In this document: positions 1-8,304 of the stretch, one piece after another
Layout of the letters: each line of letters begins with the position of its first letter
How positions within the stretch are numbered: the first letter of the stretch is position 1
Assembly (NCBI RefSeq): GCF_052076105.1
Contig: NZ_CP197245.1
Coordinates: 4,154,001 to 4,218,000, forward strand
Length of the DNA: 64,000 bases
Reading direction: 5' to 3'
Source: Tardiphaga sp052076105
GTDB lineage: Bacteria > Pseudomonadota > Alphaproteobacteria > Rhizobiales > Xanthobacteraceae
Notes under the pieces: model-generated
Databases searched by the model: none
Seen by the model: only the letters and a program-made list of their open reading frames with translations
Told to the model about the DNA's origin: nothing
Position numbers and translations under genes: made by a program

Positions 1-1150
1 TCTCGTTCCGCCCGTTGCGAACCTCGCGCAGATAGATGTTCTGGATCGGGTTATGCGCCTTGTTGAAAGACAATGGCCCGCGAGGGCTGTCGATCTTCGC
101 AGCCCCCATCGCCGCGATCATCTTGTCGCGCGCATTGAAGTCGCCGCCGACAGCTGTCAGCCCGATATCCAGCAGCGCCGCGCCATCATAGCCCTGTACG
201 GCGTAGATATCGCCGTCCTTGCCTGTCTTGGCCTTGAAAGCCTTGAGGAAGGCGAGATTGGCGGGATTGTCGAGATTGTCCGCGTAATGCAGCGTCGTCC
301 TGATGCCCTTGGCGGCTTCGCCCTGCGCTTCGATGGTACCGTCGGTGAGAAAGCCTGCGCCATAAAGCGGGATGGTCTTGTTCAGACCCGCCGCCGCATA
401 GTCCTTGACGAACTTCACCGCGCCACCGCCTGCAAAGAAGCTGAACACGGCATCCGGCTTCAACTGCGCGATCTGCGTGATCAGTGCCTGAAATTCCACC
501 TCTGGAAATGGCACCGTCAGGTCCGCGACGATCTTGCCGCCGTTCTTGGTGAAGTTTTCAGCGAAGGCCCCGATCATCTCGGCACCAGCCGTATAACGCC
601 ATGTGATAGTGACCACGTTCTTGATACCGGCATCGGCCATCACCTTGCCCATCGGGTAGGTGCTCTGCCAGTTCGAGAACGAGGTGCGGAAGATGTTCGG
701 CGCGCAGGCGGGACCAGTCGCGTCATTGGCGCCGGCATTCGGAATGATCAGCAGCGTCTTGGTATCGCGCGCAACCTTGACCATGGCCATGGCCACACCC
801 GAGTGGACCGTGCCGACAACCACGTCAGCCTTCTCGCGGCCGACCAGCCGGTTCATGTTGTCGGTGGCTGCCTCCGGCTTCGATTCATCGTCCACCTGCA
901 CGAACGCAATGTCGCGCCCGCCGAGCTTGCCGCCCTTTTGTTCGACATAGAGGCGGAAGCCGTCATCGATGAACTGGCCGAGCTTCGCATAGGTCCCCGT
1001 GTAGGGAAGCATCATCCCCACCTTCAACGGCGCGTTTTGCGCGATGGCCGGGCTATGAAGCGGCGACGTAACAATGAACGTTGCAGCGCCGGCGGTCCCG
1101 GACAGCATGGCGCGCCGCGTCAGCGGACGCAGAAATCCCTTGGTGATCAT
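1..1150 (-). CDS. Branched-chain-type ABC transporter substrate-binding protein (3' end outside window)
   Basis: Periplasmic receptor of the Leu/Ile/Val-binding family (type I fold, Peripla_BP_6), delivering a small organic solute to a Liv-type ABC importer. Reading leftwards, the protein starts with a twin-arginine-like export signal (LTRRAMLSG, then a hydrophobic stretch and a PAIAQ-type cleavage region). The mature part opens with LKVGMMLPYTG, the usual first strand of this family. Motifs such as TVHSGVAMAM and YAVQGYDGAAL are typical of the two lobes. The start at 1150 has a GGGAGG Shine-Dalgarno sequence. About 383 codons are visible and the family is usually near 400, so only a few C-terminal residues are missing. 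No permease or ATPase is visible beside it, so the ligand cannot be named. A rightward open frame over the same DNA is antisense. Confidence 0.88.
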   Translation of the reverse strand, partial: MITKGFLRPLTRRAMLSGTAGAATFIVTSPLHSPAIAQNAPLKVGMMLPYTGTYAKLGQFIDDGFRLYVEQKGGKLGGRDIAFVQVDDESKPEAATDNMNRLVGREKADVVVGTVHSGVAMAMVKVARDTKTLLIIPNAGANDATGPACAPNIFRTSFSNWQSTYPMGKVMADAGIKNVVTITWRYTAGAEMIGAFAENFTKNGGKIVADLTVPFPEVEFQALITQIAQLKPDAVFSFFAGGGAVKFVKDYAAAGLNKTIPLYGAGFLTDGTIEAQGEAAKGIRTTLHYADNLDNPANLAFLKAFKAKTGKDGDIYAVQGYDGAALLDIGLTAVGGDFNARDKMIAAMGAAKIDSPRGPLSFNKAHNPIQNIYLREVRNGRNE

Positions 1151-1330
1151 CAACTCGCCTCCCCTCGGAATAATTGATGGCCGGTTGGCCCGGCCTAACA
1201 ATGCAGACTAACGCCCGGCGGGAGCATTGCCCTCCGCTCGCGTTATCGTCCCTGCAGCATAATGCACGAAATTGAGGAAGATCAAGAATTATAATTCATA
1301 ATTGGTAGCCAGTAGCCACGCTCATTCAAA

Positions 1331-2551
1331 TCAGTCGCTGTTGACCAGCATGGAGGCCGCCGGCGTTGCCGGCGCATAGTTGCGCAGGGCCGCAAGAATG
1401 GAACGGGCTCCGCGCCGCGCGCCTTCGGTCTGCACCCAGATCAGCGACAGGATAAGTTCAAGCCCGGGATCAACCGGCAGCGCCACGAGGCGTGCATCGA
1501 ACGAGACGAGCGCGCTTTCGGGGAGTACTGACACGAAGCCGAAATCCAGCATCAGATTGGCGATGATCGGAATCGAGTCGATTTCTGTGATTGTCAGCGC
1601 ATCGATCTCTGCCTGCGGCAGCAATTGCGCGAGCAGTCTGTGGGCGGCTTGCCCGAGGCCGGTACGTCGACTGGGTAGCGCAAGCGGTTGCTGCCGAAGC
1701 ACCCGCGTAACATCAGGCTGGTCACCGAGCACCTCGCGCGCGCCGACGACCACAAGCTTCGAACGCACCAGGGCACGCGACGACACATCGGCAGGGATCG
1801 TATCGCTGTCGATCAGCGCCACATCGCAGCGCTTGTCCTTCAGGCCGGTGAGCAGATCCTCTGCCGTGCCATTGGTGACAAATAGCGGCTGCGTCGGCCG
1901 ATCCCGTTGCCAGGCAGCGACGAGAAAGGCCAGCAGCCGCGCGACATTGCTTTCATGACCGAGCGGCATCACCGCCCCCAGCCTGATGGTGGCATTGGTC
2001 GAACGGAAACGTTCGCGCGCACGCCGTGACAGTCGCTGCATGGTTTTTTCAAGTTCGGCCAGCGACGTGACCAACAACTGGCATGCCGGTGTCGGCGTGA
2101 CACCGATACGGGAGCGATGAAACAACACGCTGCGAAGTTCATCTTCAACGCGTGCGATCTGTCGCGCGAGTTGCGGCTGACCGAGACGGATGATGCGTGC
2201 GGCACGACGAACGCTGCCGGTTTCCGCAACCAATGCGACACGCTGCAAGGCCGTGAGACTGACATCACACTCGGCGCAGAAAGCCCGTGCTGCATCGCCT
2301 GCCTTGTCGGGCGCGATCATCCGCATCGCGATATCCGCTGCCGCTTCAATCTCATCCAGCATGCGCCGCGCCTCGAGCGTGAGAAAGCTCGCGGCACCCA
2401 CGCGATTCAACAGCGGTGCCGCAATGGAGCGCTCGAACCGCTTCACCGCTGCCGAGAGCGTACTGGGTGCGCGTCCAAGTTGGCGCGCGGCTTCGCGCAC
2501 ATTGCCGCAGCGAAGCACCGCCGCTGTCATCACCAGAGTTGCGATGTCCAT
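1331..2551 (-). CDS. LysR-family regulator with two N-terminal helix-turn-helix domains
   Basis: Probable regulator of the divergent transporter-urocanase operon that starts at 2718. About 406 residues, roughly 100 longer than a usual LysR protein. The extra length is a second DNA-binding domain. Residues 1-65 form one LysR-type HTH (GNVREAARQLGRAPSTLSAA). Residues about 98-160 form another (GSVRRAARIIRLGQPQLARQ, then LFHRSRIGVTPT). The remainder is a LysR substrate-binding domain. I chose the ATG at 2551 (MDIATL) because it begins the first HTH; the open frame extends to 2644 without domain content. The inducer is probably the imported compound or a pathway intermediate (inference from position). 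Both HTH units look intact. Confidence 0.85.
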   Translation of the reverse strand: MDIATLVMTAAVLRCGNVREAARQLGRAPSTLSAAVKRFERSIAAPLLNRVGAASFLTLEARRMLDEIEAAADIAMRMIAPDKAGDAARAFCAECDVSLTALQRVALVAETGSVRRAARIIRLGQPQLARQIARVEDELRSVLFHRSRIGVTPTPACQLLVTSLAELEKTMQRLSRRARERFRSTNATIRLGAVMPLGHESNVARLLAFLVAAWQRDRPTQPLFVTNGTAEDLLTGLKDKRCDVALIDSDTIPADVSSRALVRSKLVVVGAREVLGDQPDVTRVLRQQPLALPSRRTGLGQAAHRLLAQLLPQAEIDALTITEIDSIPIIANLMLDFGFVSVLPESALVSFDARLVALPVDPGLELILSLIWVQTEGARRGARSILAALRNYAPATPAASMLVNSD

Positions 2552-2620
2552 TCCATTATTGTCCGGGTCTGTAGTCGAATTTTTCTGCGCTGCAGCGAGA
2601 GCGTATAGGATGTCCATGAA

Positions 2621-2650
2621 ATGGGATATCCCCCCATTGCACAATTGCGC
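2621..2650. promoter_or_regulatory. Candidate LysR operator in the divergent promoter region
   Basis: The 166 bp between the LysR start (2551) and the binding-protein start (2718) contain two small symmetrical elements: ATGGG-N7-CCCAT at 2621-2637 and GCACAATTGCGC at 2639-2650. LysR proteins usually bind interrupted palindromes between divergent genes, so these are the best candidates here. Nothing proves binding and promoter hexamers are not clear. Confidence 0.35.
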
Positions 2651-2717
2651 TAGCCTTCATGACAGGGATCGCGGAGCCAGACGCCGAGCTGGTTTGTCCG
2701 CGCCAATGGAGGTGTTG

Positions 2718-3551
2718 ATGAAAGCAATGATCGTTGCCGCCGGGCTCCTGGCTTTGGCCAGTCCCGCATTCGCTCAAACCCAGGAGCCGCTGAAGTCGGC
2801 GATCGACTCGACCTTCGCGCCGCATGCGATGCCCAAACTGTCGGGCGGGCTCGAAGGCTTCAATATCGACGTCGTTGATGAGATGTCGAAGCGCATCAAG
2901 CGCCCGATCACAGTGGAAGGCGCGCAATTCGCCGGCCTCCTTCCGGCGCTTCAGGCCGGCACCTACGACTTTCTCGCCGCTGTAGTCACCGTCACGCCCG
3001 AGCGCGCGCAGCAATTGCTGTTCATGGAAGGCTTCGTCGATGCCGACTATCGCTTCATGACGCTGGCTTCGGCACCGCCGATCACCAAGCTCGAAGATCT
3101 CTCCGGCAAGACCATCGCCGTGCAGAAAGGCGCGATCTACGAGAAATGGGTCAACGACAATGCTGCCAAATATGGCTGGAAGTCGGAATCCTTCGCGACC
3201 AGCACCGACGCGGCGCAAGCCGTGCTCGCCGGCCGTGCCGACGCCAACATCTCGGCTGCCACCGTCGTCGCCTGGATCGTGAAGAACAATCCGCGACTGA
3301 AGAATGCCTATCTCTATAAGACCGGCCTCGTCTGGAGCATGCCCCTGCGCAACGGCAATACCGAATTGCGCAACAAGCTCGAAGACGCGCTGGTCTGCAT
3401 GAAGCAGGACGGCACGCTGAAGAAACTCTACGTGAAGTGGTTCGGTGTCGAGCCGGAGGCCGGTTCGGCGACTACCACCATCTATCCGGGCTATGGCGCA
3501 CCAGGCGTCGCCGGCTATGACGCGACCGAGCAGAAGCCGACCTGTTCATGA
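2718..3551 (+). CDS. Amino-acid-type ABC transporter substrate-binding protein (family 3)
   Basis: Periplasmic receptor of the polar-amino-acid family (SBP_bac_3), 277 residues. An N-terminal Sec signal (MKAMIVAAGLLALASPAFAQ) is followed by the two-lobe fold. GFNIDVVDEMSKRI is the conserved early helix, and LEDLSGKTIAVQKGAIYEKW is the usual hinge strand. The ATG at 2718 has an AGGTG ribosome site, and the open frame upstream lacks a signal peptide. The gene overlaps the ATPase by four bases (ATGA), so it is the first gene of an operon running to 9963. Because the downstream enzymes are urocanase- and hydantoinase-like, the ligand may be a modified histidine or urocanate instead of a standard amino acid (inference). 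Confidence 0.9.
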   Translation: MKAMIVAAGLLALASPAFAQTQEPLKSAIDSTFAPHAMPKLSGGLEGFNIDVVDEMSKRIKRPITVEGAQFAGLLPALQAGTYDFLAAVVTVTPERAQQLLFMEGFVDADYRFMTLASAPPITKLEDLSGKTIAVQKGAIYEKWVNDNAAKYGWKSESFATSTDAAQAVLAGRADANISAATVVAWIVKNNPRLKNAYLYKTGLVWSMPLRNGNTELRNKLEDALVCMKQDGTLKKLYVKWFGVEPEAGSATTTIYPGYGAPGVAGYDATEQKPTCS

Positions 3552-4324
3552 GTTCGGCTGCAGCAGCGCCCAAGTCTTTTTCGCCCATGTCGCGCTATTT
3601 GCTCGAAGCACGCGGCGTCCGGAAGAGCTTCGGCCCAACCGAAGTTCTGAAGGGCGTCGATCTCCTGGTCGAGCCGGGCAAGCTGGTCTTTCTGATCGGC
3701 CCATCCGGCTCGGGCAAGAGTACCTTGCTGCGCTGCTGCAATCGTCTGGAGGAGCCGGATGGCGGCTCCATCATCATGGACAATGTCGATCTCTTGTCGC
3801 CGCGCACCGATATCAACGCGGCGCGGCGACAGATCGGCATGGTGTTCCAGAGCTTCAATCTCTATCCGCACCTCACGGTGCAGAAGAACATCACGCTGGC
3901 CCTGCGCAAGGTCGCCGGTATGAGCACCGCCGACGCCAATGCCCGTGCCGCGGAGATGCTGGCGCTAGTGGGCCTGCCCGACAAGGCGGCTGCCTATCCC
4001 GCGCAACTCTCCGGCGGCCAGCAGCAACGCATTGGCATCGCGCGTTCGCTTGCGCTCAATCCCAAGATCATCCTGATGGACGAGCCGACCTCGGCGCTCG
4101 ATCCGGAACTGGTCGGCAGCGTGCTCGCCGTCGTGAAGGACTTGCGCGACCGCGGCATCACCATGGTCATCGCCAGCCATGAAATGAATTTCGCCCGCGA
4201 AGCCGCCGACAAGGTCGTCTTCCTCGATGGCGGCCTCGTCATCGAGGAAGGCAGCGCCGAAGACATTTTCCTGCGTCCGCAGGAAGAACGTACCAAACGT
4301 TTTCTCGCGCAGATCAGGCACTAG
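3548..4324 (+). CDS. Amino-acid ABC transporter ATP-binding protein (GlnQ/HisP type)
   Basis: Cytoplasmic ATPase that powers the importer, 258 residues. All motifs are intact: Walker A GPSGSGKST, Q-loop VFQSFNLYPHLT, signature LSGGQQQR, Walker B IILMDEPTSALDP and H-loop SHEMNFA. Length and motif wording are those of the GlnQ/HisP/ArtP group (polar amino acid uptake). The start overlaps the preceding stop (ATGA), which suggests translational coupling; a later ATG at 3590 would remove only a non-conserved tail. It is followed after three bases by the first permease. Confidence 0.93.
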   Translation: MSSAAAAPKSFSPMSRYLLEARGVRKSFGPTEVLKGVDLLVEPGKLVFLIGPSGSGKSTLLRCCNRLEEPDGGSIIMDNVDLLSPRTDINAARRQIGMVFQSFNLYPHLTVQKNITLALRKVAGMSTADANARAAEMLALVGLPDKAAAYPAQLSGGQQQRIGIARSLALNPKIILMDEPTSALDPELVGSVLAVVKDLRDRGITMVIASHEMNFAREAADKVVFLDGGLVIEEGSAEDIFLRPQEERTKRFLAQIRH

Positions 4325-4327
4325 GCC

Positions 4328-5029
4328 ATGACCGCCGCCGACGCGATGAGCAACTGGGACCGCTTCGTCTTCACCTTCTTCAACGCGGATATCGCGATGA
4401 AGTATGGCTGGGAGATCCTGCAGGGCGCCGGCGTTACCATTCTTGCCGGCCTCGCGGTGGTCATCACCGGCATCGGTGCAGGCTTCGGCCTCGCGGCGCT
4501 CAGGGCGATCGGCTGGAAGCCCGTCAACTTCTTCATCATCGTGTTCGTCGATATCTTCCGCTCACTGCCGCCATTGGCGATCATCCTGGTCCTGTTCTTC
4601 GGATTTCCCAGTATCGGCATCGTGCTCCCCAGTCTGGTCGTGCTGTGGATGTCGCTAGGCGCTGTGCTCGCCGCATTCGCGGAGGAGATTTTCTGGGCCG
4701 GCATCACCTCGGTACCCAAGGGCCAATGGCTGGCTGCGCGCTCCACGGGCCTCACTTTCGCGCAAACCCTGCGTTATGTGATCCTGCCGCAGGCCGTCCG
4801 CCTCGGCATACCGCCACTGACCAACCGCGCTATCTCCATCACCAAGAACCTCGCGCTCGGCAGCGCCATCGGCGTCAACGAGATTCTCGGCCGGGCCAAT
4901 TCCGCGCTGTCGATGTCCGCCAATGCGACGCCGCTCACCATGGGCGCGCTGCTCTATGTGCTGGTGTTCATCCCGCTGGTGATCGCCTCCCGCACGCTCG
5001 AACGCAACTATCGGTGGGGTGAGCACTGA
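4328..5029 (+). CDS. Amino-acid ABC transporter permease, first subunit (HisQ/M family)
   Basis: Integral membrane subunit of the importer, 233 residues with about five hydrophobic spans. The cytoplasmic EAA loop that docks the ATPase is clear near residues 118-155 (GITSVPKGQWLAARSTGL, then LPQAVRLGIPPLTN). It pairs with the next gene to form the heterodimeric channel usual for polar amino acid importers. Its stop overlaps the start of that gene by one base. Confidence 0.9.
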   Translation: MTAADAMSNWDRFVFTFFNADIAMKYGWEILQGAGVTILAGLAVVITGIGAGFGLAALRAIGWKPVNFFIIVFVDIFRSLPPLAIILVLFFGFPSIGIVLPSLVVLWMSLGAVLAAFAEEIFWAGITSVPKGQWLAARSTGLTFAQTLRYVILPQAVRLGIPPLTNRAISITKNLALGSAIGVNEILGRANSALSMSANATPLTMGALLYVLVFIPLVIASRTLERNYRWGEH

Positions 5030-5688
5030 TGGAGCAGTTCACACAGGAATTCTTCAATCTCGACGTCATGGCGAAGGTCGCACCGTTCCTCTTGCAGGGA
5101 TTGCTGCAGACGCTGCTGCTGTGCTCGTTCCTGATCCCGATCGGCCTCGTCAGCGGCATCCTCGTGATGCTGCTGACCACCAGCCCCTATCGCCTGCTGC
5201 GCTGGCCGGCTATCGCCGCCGTCGACTTCTTCCGCGCCTTTCCGCCGCTGGTACTGCTGGTCTTTGTCTATGCAGGCCTGCCCTTCATCGGACTGCGCGT
5301 GCCGGCGCTGGTGGCAGTGGCCGTCGCCTTTCTGATCAATTCGGCAAGTTACTACGGCGAGATCTACCGCGCCGGCATGGTCAGCGTGCCCAAGGGCCAG
5401 CGCGAGGCCGCGCGGTCGACCGGCCTCTCCGCGACGCAGACATTGCTTTACGTGACGCTGCCGCAGGCGATCCGCAACGTTTTGCCGGATCTGTTGTCCA
5501 ACACGGTCGAGCTGGTGAAGCTCACGACGCTGGCCAGCGTCATCTCGGTGCCGGAGCTGCTGCATTCCGCCAATCTGGCGCGCTCGCTCACCTACAACTC
5601 ATCGCCGCTGATCCTCGCGGCCATCATCTATCTGCTCCTGCTGTTGCCGGTCGTACGCCTGATCGCGCGGTTGGAACACAGGCTCTAG
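5029..5688 (+). CDS. Amino-acid ABC transporter permease, second subunit (HisM family)
   Basis: Second membrane subunit, 219 residues, four to five hydrophobic spans. The EAA loop reads GMVSVPKGQREAARSTGL then LPQAIRNVLPDLLS. The sequence is clearly paralogous to the preceding permease, as in His/Gln/Arg importers. It is the last transporter gene; the catabolic genes follow after about 64 bp on the same strand, so transport and metabolism are probably co-expressed. Confidence 0.9.
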   Translation: MEQFTQEFFNLDVMAKVAPFLLQGLLQTLLLCSFLIPIGLVSGILVMLLTTSPYRLLRWPAIAAVDFFRAFPPLVLLVFVYAGLPFIGLRVPALVAVAVAFLINSASYYGEIYRAGMVSVPKGQREAARSTGLSATQTLLYVTLPQAIRNVLPDLLSNTVELVKLTTLASVISVPELLHSANLARSLTYNSSPLILAAIIYLLLLLPVVRLIARLEHRL

Positions 5689-5752
5689 GACATACGGTTC
5701 CGCGGGACCATCACGACAAGCCGGCGCATCGGCGGCGAATGTGGAGTTGCAC

Positions 5753-7132
5753 ATGGATTTCGATCTGGTTCTCACCGGCAAGGTGATCGGTCACGACAGC
5801 ATCCTTGAGAACGGCTGGGTCGCGGTCCGCGACGGGCGTGTCGGTGCCGTCGGCGAAGGCACGCCGCCTGCCGCGCGGGAACGGCAGGATTTCAAGTCCG
5901 GGATGATCCTGCCCGGCGCCATAGATGCGCAGGTCCATTCGCTGTCGCAGCGCAATCAGGAAGATTTCATCTGGTCAACGCGCTCCGCTGCAGCCGGCGG
6001 TGTAACCACCATCGTCGACATGCCCTATGACGAAGGCGATCTCGTTTGCTCGGCCGCTGCGGTCGAGCGCAAGATCGCCCATGCGAGCCAGCAGGCCCGC
6101 GTGGATTTCGCGCTCTACGGCACCATCGATCCCGAGGAAGGCCCGGCGCGCATCGCCGAACAGGCCAAGGCCGGCGTCGCCGCATTCAAGTTCTCCACCT
6201 TCGGCACTGACCCGAAGCGCTTTCCGCGCATCCCCGCGCCTCTGCTGGCCGATTGCTTCGCCGCCATTGCGCCAACCGGCCTCGCCGCTGGCGTCCATAA
6301 CGAGGACGACGAATTCATCCGTGATGCCGTCGCCAAGGTGAAGGCCAAGGGCGTCACCGACTGGCGTGCCCACGCCATGTCGCGCCCGCCGCTCGCCGAA
6401 ATCCTGGCGATGCTACAGATCTATGAGACCGGCGCGGAGACCGGTTGTCCCGCCCATGTGGTGCATTGTTCTGTCGCGCGCGGTTACGACATTGCGGCCT
6501 GGTATCGTTCCGAGGGTCATCACGCCACGGTGGAATGCTGCATCCACTATCTCGTGCTCGACGAGGAGAACGACGTCTCCCGATTGGGCGGCAAGGCCAA
6601 GATCAACCCGCCGGTGCGCCCGCGTGCGGACGTCGAGGCGCTGTGGGCAGAGCTTGCAGCCGGACACGTCTCACTGGTCTCGACCGATCACGTCAGTTGG
6701 TCGGAAGACCGCAAGGTCAATCCGGACATGCTGGCCAATGCGTCCGGCGTGCCGGGCCTCGAAGCCATGGTGCCGCTGCTGGTGAAGGGGCTGATCGAAC
6801 GCAAACTGCCGTTAACCCATGCCGCAAAGCTGATGTCTTTCAATCCGGCGCGGCACTTCCGCATCGACGATCGCAAGGGCGCGCTGGCGCCCGGCCTCGA
6901 TGCCGATATCACCGTGCTGATCGACAAGCCCACTGTCTATGACGCCGCAGCGAGCGGCAACAATGTCGTCGGCTGGTCACCCTATAACGGCATCACGCTG
7001 CCATGGACCGTGGCCGCGACCTATGTGCGCGGCAAGCTTGTTTTCGATGGCAGCAAGGTTCTCGCCGAACCCGGCAGCGGACAATTCGTGCGGCCGCCGC
7101 TGCTTCTCTCGGAGCGACTGCCGGTGGCGTGA
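5753..7132 (+). CDS. Hydantoinase/dihydroorotase-like amidohydrolase with an altered metal site
   Basis: Member of the cyclic-amidohydrolase branch of the amidohydrolase superfamily (dihydropyrimidinase, hydantoinase, allantoinase, dihydroorotase), 459 residues. These enzymes open cyclic amides with a two-metal centre. Visible ligands are H62, K146 (the lysine that is normally carbamylated, AFKFSTF), H182 (GVHNEDDE), H238 (HVVHCS) and D312 (STDHVSW). The first histidine of the usual HxH pair is glutamine: DAQVH at 58-62. ATG 5753 was preferred to the in-frame GTG at 5741 because GGAG lies at the right distance before it. It sits between the transporter and a DUF917/urocanase pair, so opening of a hydantoin-like ring made by those enzymes is likely (inference). 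The altered metal site leaves reduced or changed activity possible. Confidence 0.85.
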   Translation: MDFDLVLTGKVIGHDSILENGWVAVRDGRVGAVGEGTPPAARERQDFKSGMILPGAIDAQVHSLSQRNQEDFIWSTRSAAAGGVTTIVDMPYDEGDLVCSAAAVERKIAHASQQARVDFALYGTIDPEEGPARIAEQAKAGVAAFKFSTFGTDPKRFPRIPAPLLADCFAAIAPTGLAAGVHNEDDEFIRDAVAKVKAKGVTDWRAHAMSRPPLAEILAMLQIYETGAETGCPAHVVHCSVARGYDIAAWYRSEGHHATVECCIHYLVLDEENDVSRLGGKAKINPPVRPRADVEALWAELAAGHVSLVSTDHVSWSEDRKVNPDMLANASGVPGLEAMVPLLVKGLIERKLPLTHAAKLMSFNPARHFRIDDRKGALAPGLDADITVLIDKPTVYDAAASGNNVVGWSPYNGITLPWTVAATYVRGKLVFDGSKVLAEPGSGQFVRPPLLLSERLPVA

Positions 7133-7196
7133 CGCCAGCCGTTCCGATCACCGAACACGCATCGAACACAAGAACATCTGCCGAGGAGACATTCCG

Positions 7197-8285
7197 ATGG
7201 GACGCATTCTGACCGAACGCGATATTGAAGCGGCCGTGCGCGGCGGCGGTGTCTACGCTGCCGGTGGTGGTGGCTGGGCCGATCACGGCCGCATGCTCGG
7301 CCGCGCCGCCATTCTTGTCGGCAAGCCCGAACTCGTGTCGATCGACGAACTCGATGATGACGACTGGGTGGCCACGGCCGCTGCCATCGGCGCACCGGCA
7401 TCGACCACCGCCTGGGAGATGCAGGGCAAGGATTACGTTCGCGCGGTGCAGCTGCTGCAGGACGCGCTCGGTGAGCCGGTGAAGGGCCTGATCATCGGCC
7501 AGAACGGCAAGTCCTCTACCATGAATGCGTGGCTGCCATCGGCGCTGCTCGGCACCAAGGTGGTCGATGCCGTGGGCGACATGCGCGCGCATCCGACCGG
7601 CGATATGGGCTCGATCGGCCTTGCCGGGTCGCCCGAGCCGATGATCCAGACCGCGGCCGGCGGCAACCGCGCCGAGAACCGTTACATTGAACTCACCGTG
7701 CGCGGTGCCACCGCCAAGATCTCGCCGATCCTGCGCACGGCCGGCGACATGTCCGGCGGCTTCATCGCATCCTGCCGCAATCCGGTCCGCGCCTCCTATG
7801 TGCGCGACAACGCTGCGCTCGGCGGCATCTCCTTGGCGCTGCGCCTCGGCGAAGCGATCCTCGCTGCCGAACCTAAAGGTCCGTCTGCCGTGATCGATGC
7901 GATCTGCAAGGACACCGGCGGCTCCATCCTTGGCAGCGGCAAGATCACTGCGAAGAAAGTGGTCTATACACCGGAGGCCTTCGATATCGGCACGCTCACC
8001 ATCGGCAGCGGCGACAAGGCCATCACACTGCATGTGATGAACGAATACATGGCCATCGTCGACGCAACTGGTAAGCGCCTCGCGACGTTCCCAGACATCA
8101 TCGCCACACTGTCGGACGAGGCCGAGCCGATGAGCGTCGGCCATCTCGAAGTCGGCATGAACGTGCATCTGTTCCACGTGCCGAAGACGATCATTCCGCT
8201 CGCCTCCAGCGTCAAGGATCCGGCGGTCTATCCGTCCGTCGAGCGCGCCATGGGCATCGAGATCGCGCGCTACGCACTGGCCTGA
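7197..8285 (+). CDS. DUF917-family protein, possible thiohydantoin desulfurase
   Basis: About 362 residues, soluble, no signal peptide. The N-terminal half carries the DUF917 pattern: an early glycine-rich turn (YAAGGGGW), GAPASTTAWEM, IIGQNGKSSTMNAW and VDAVGDMRAHPTGDMGS. The C-terminal part is a separate beta-rich domain. From memory and unchecked, DUF917 (Pfam PF06032) has been linked to S-methyl thiohydantoin desulfurase, an enzyme that removes the sulfur group from the ring made by a urocanase homologue. The neighbours here, a urocanase paralogue after it and a hydantoinase-like enzyme before it, match that pathway well. The start at 7197 has GAGGAG before it; the longer open frame from 6939 lies inside the preceding gene. 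Function is inferred from family and context. Confidence 0.82.
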   Translation: MGRILTERDIEAAVRGGGVYAAGGGGWADHGRMLGRAAILVGKPELVSIDELDDDDWVATAAAIGAPASTTAWEMQGKDYVRAVQLLQDALGEPVKGLIIGQNGKSSTMNAWLPSALLGTKVVDAVGDMRAHPTGDMGSIGLAGSPEPMIQTAAGGNRAENRYIELTVRGATAKISPILRTAGDMSGGFIASCRNPVRASYVRDNAALGGISLALRLGEAILAAEPKGPSAVIDAICKDTGGSILGSGKITAKKVVYTPEAFDIGTLTIGSGDKAITLHVMNEYMAIVDATGKRLATFPDIIATLSDEAEPMSVGHLEVGMNVHLFHVPKTIIPLASSVKDPAVYPSVERAMGIEIARYALA

Positions 8286-8304
8286 GGCACGACAGGAGTC
8301 CGCC

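Noticed and set aside
53..1177. 374-codon rightward open frame at the left edge
   Set aside because: It is antisense to a well-supported binding protein with signal peptide and family motifs; the product has no recognisable domain.
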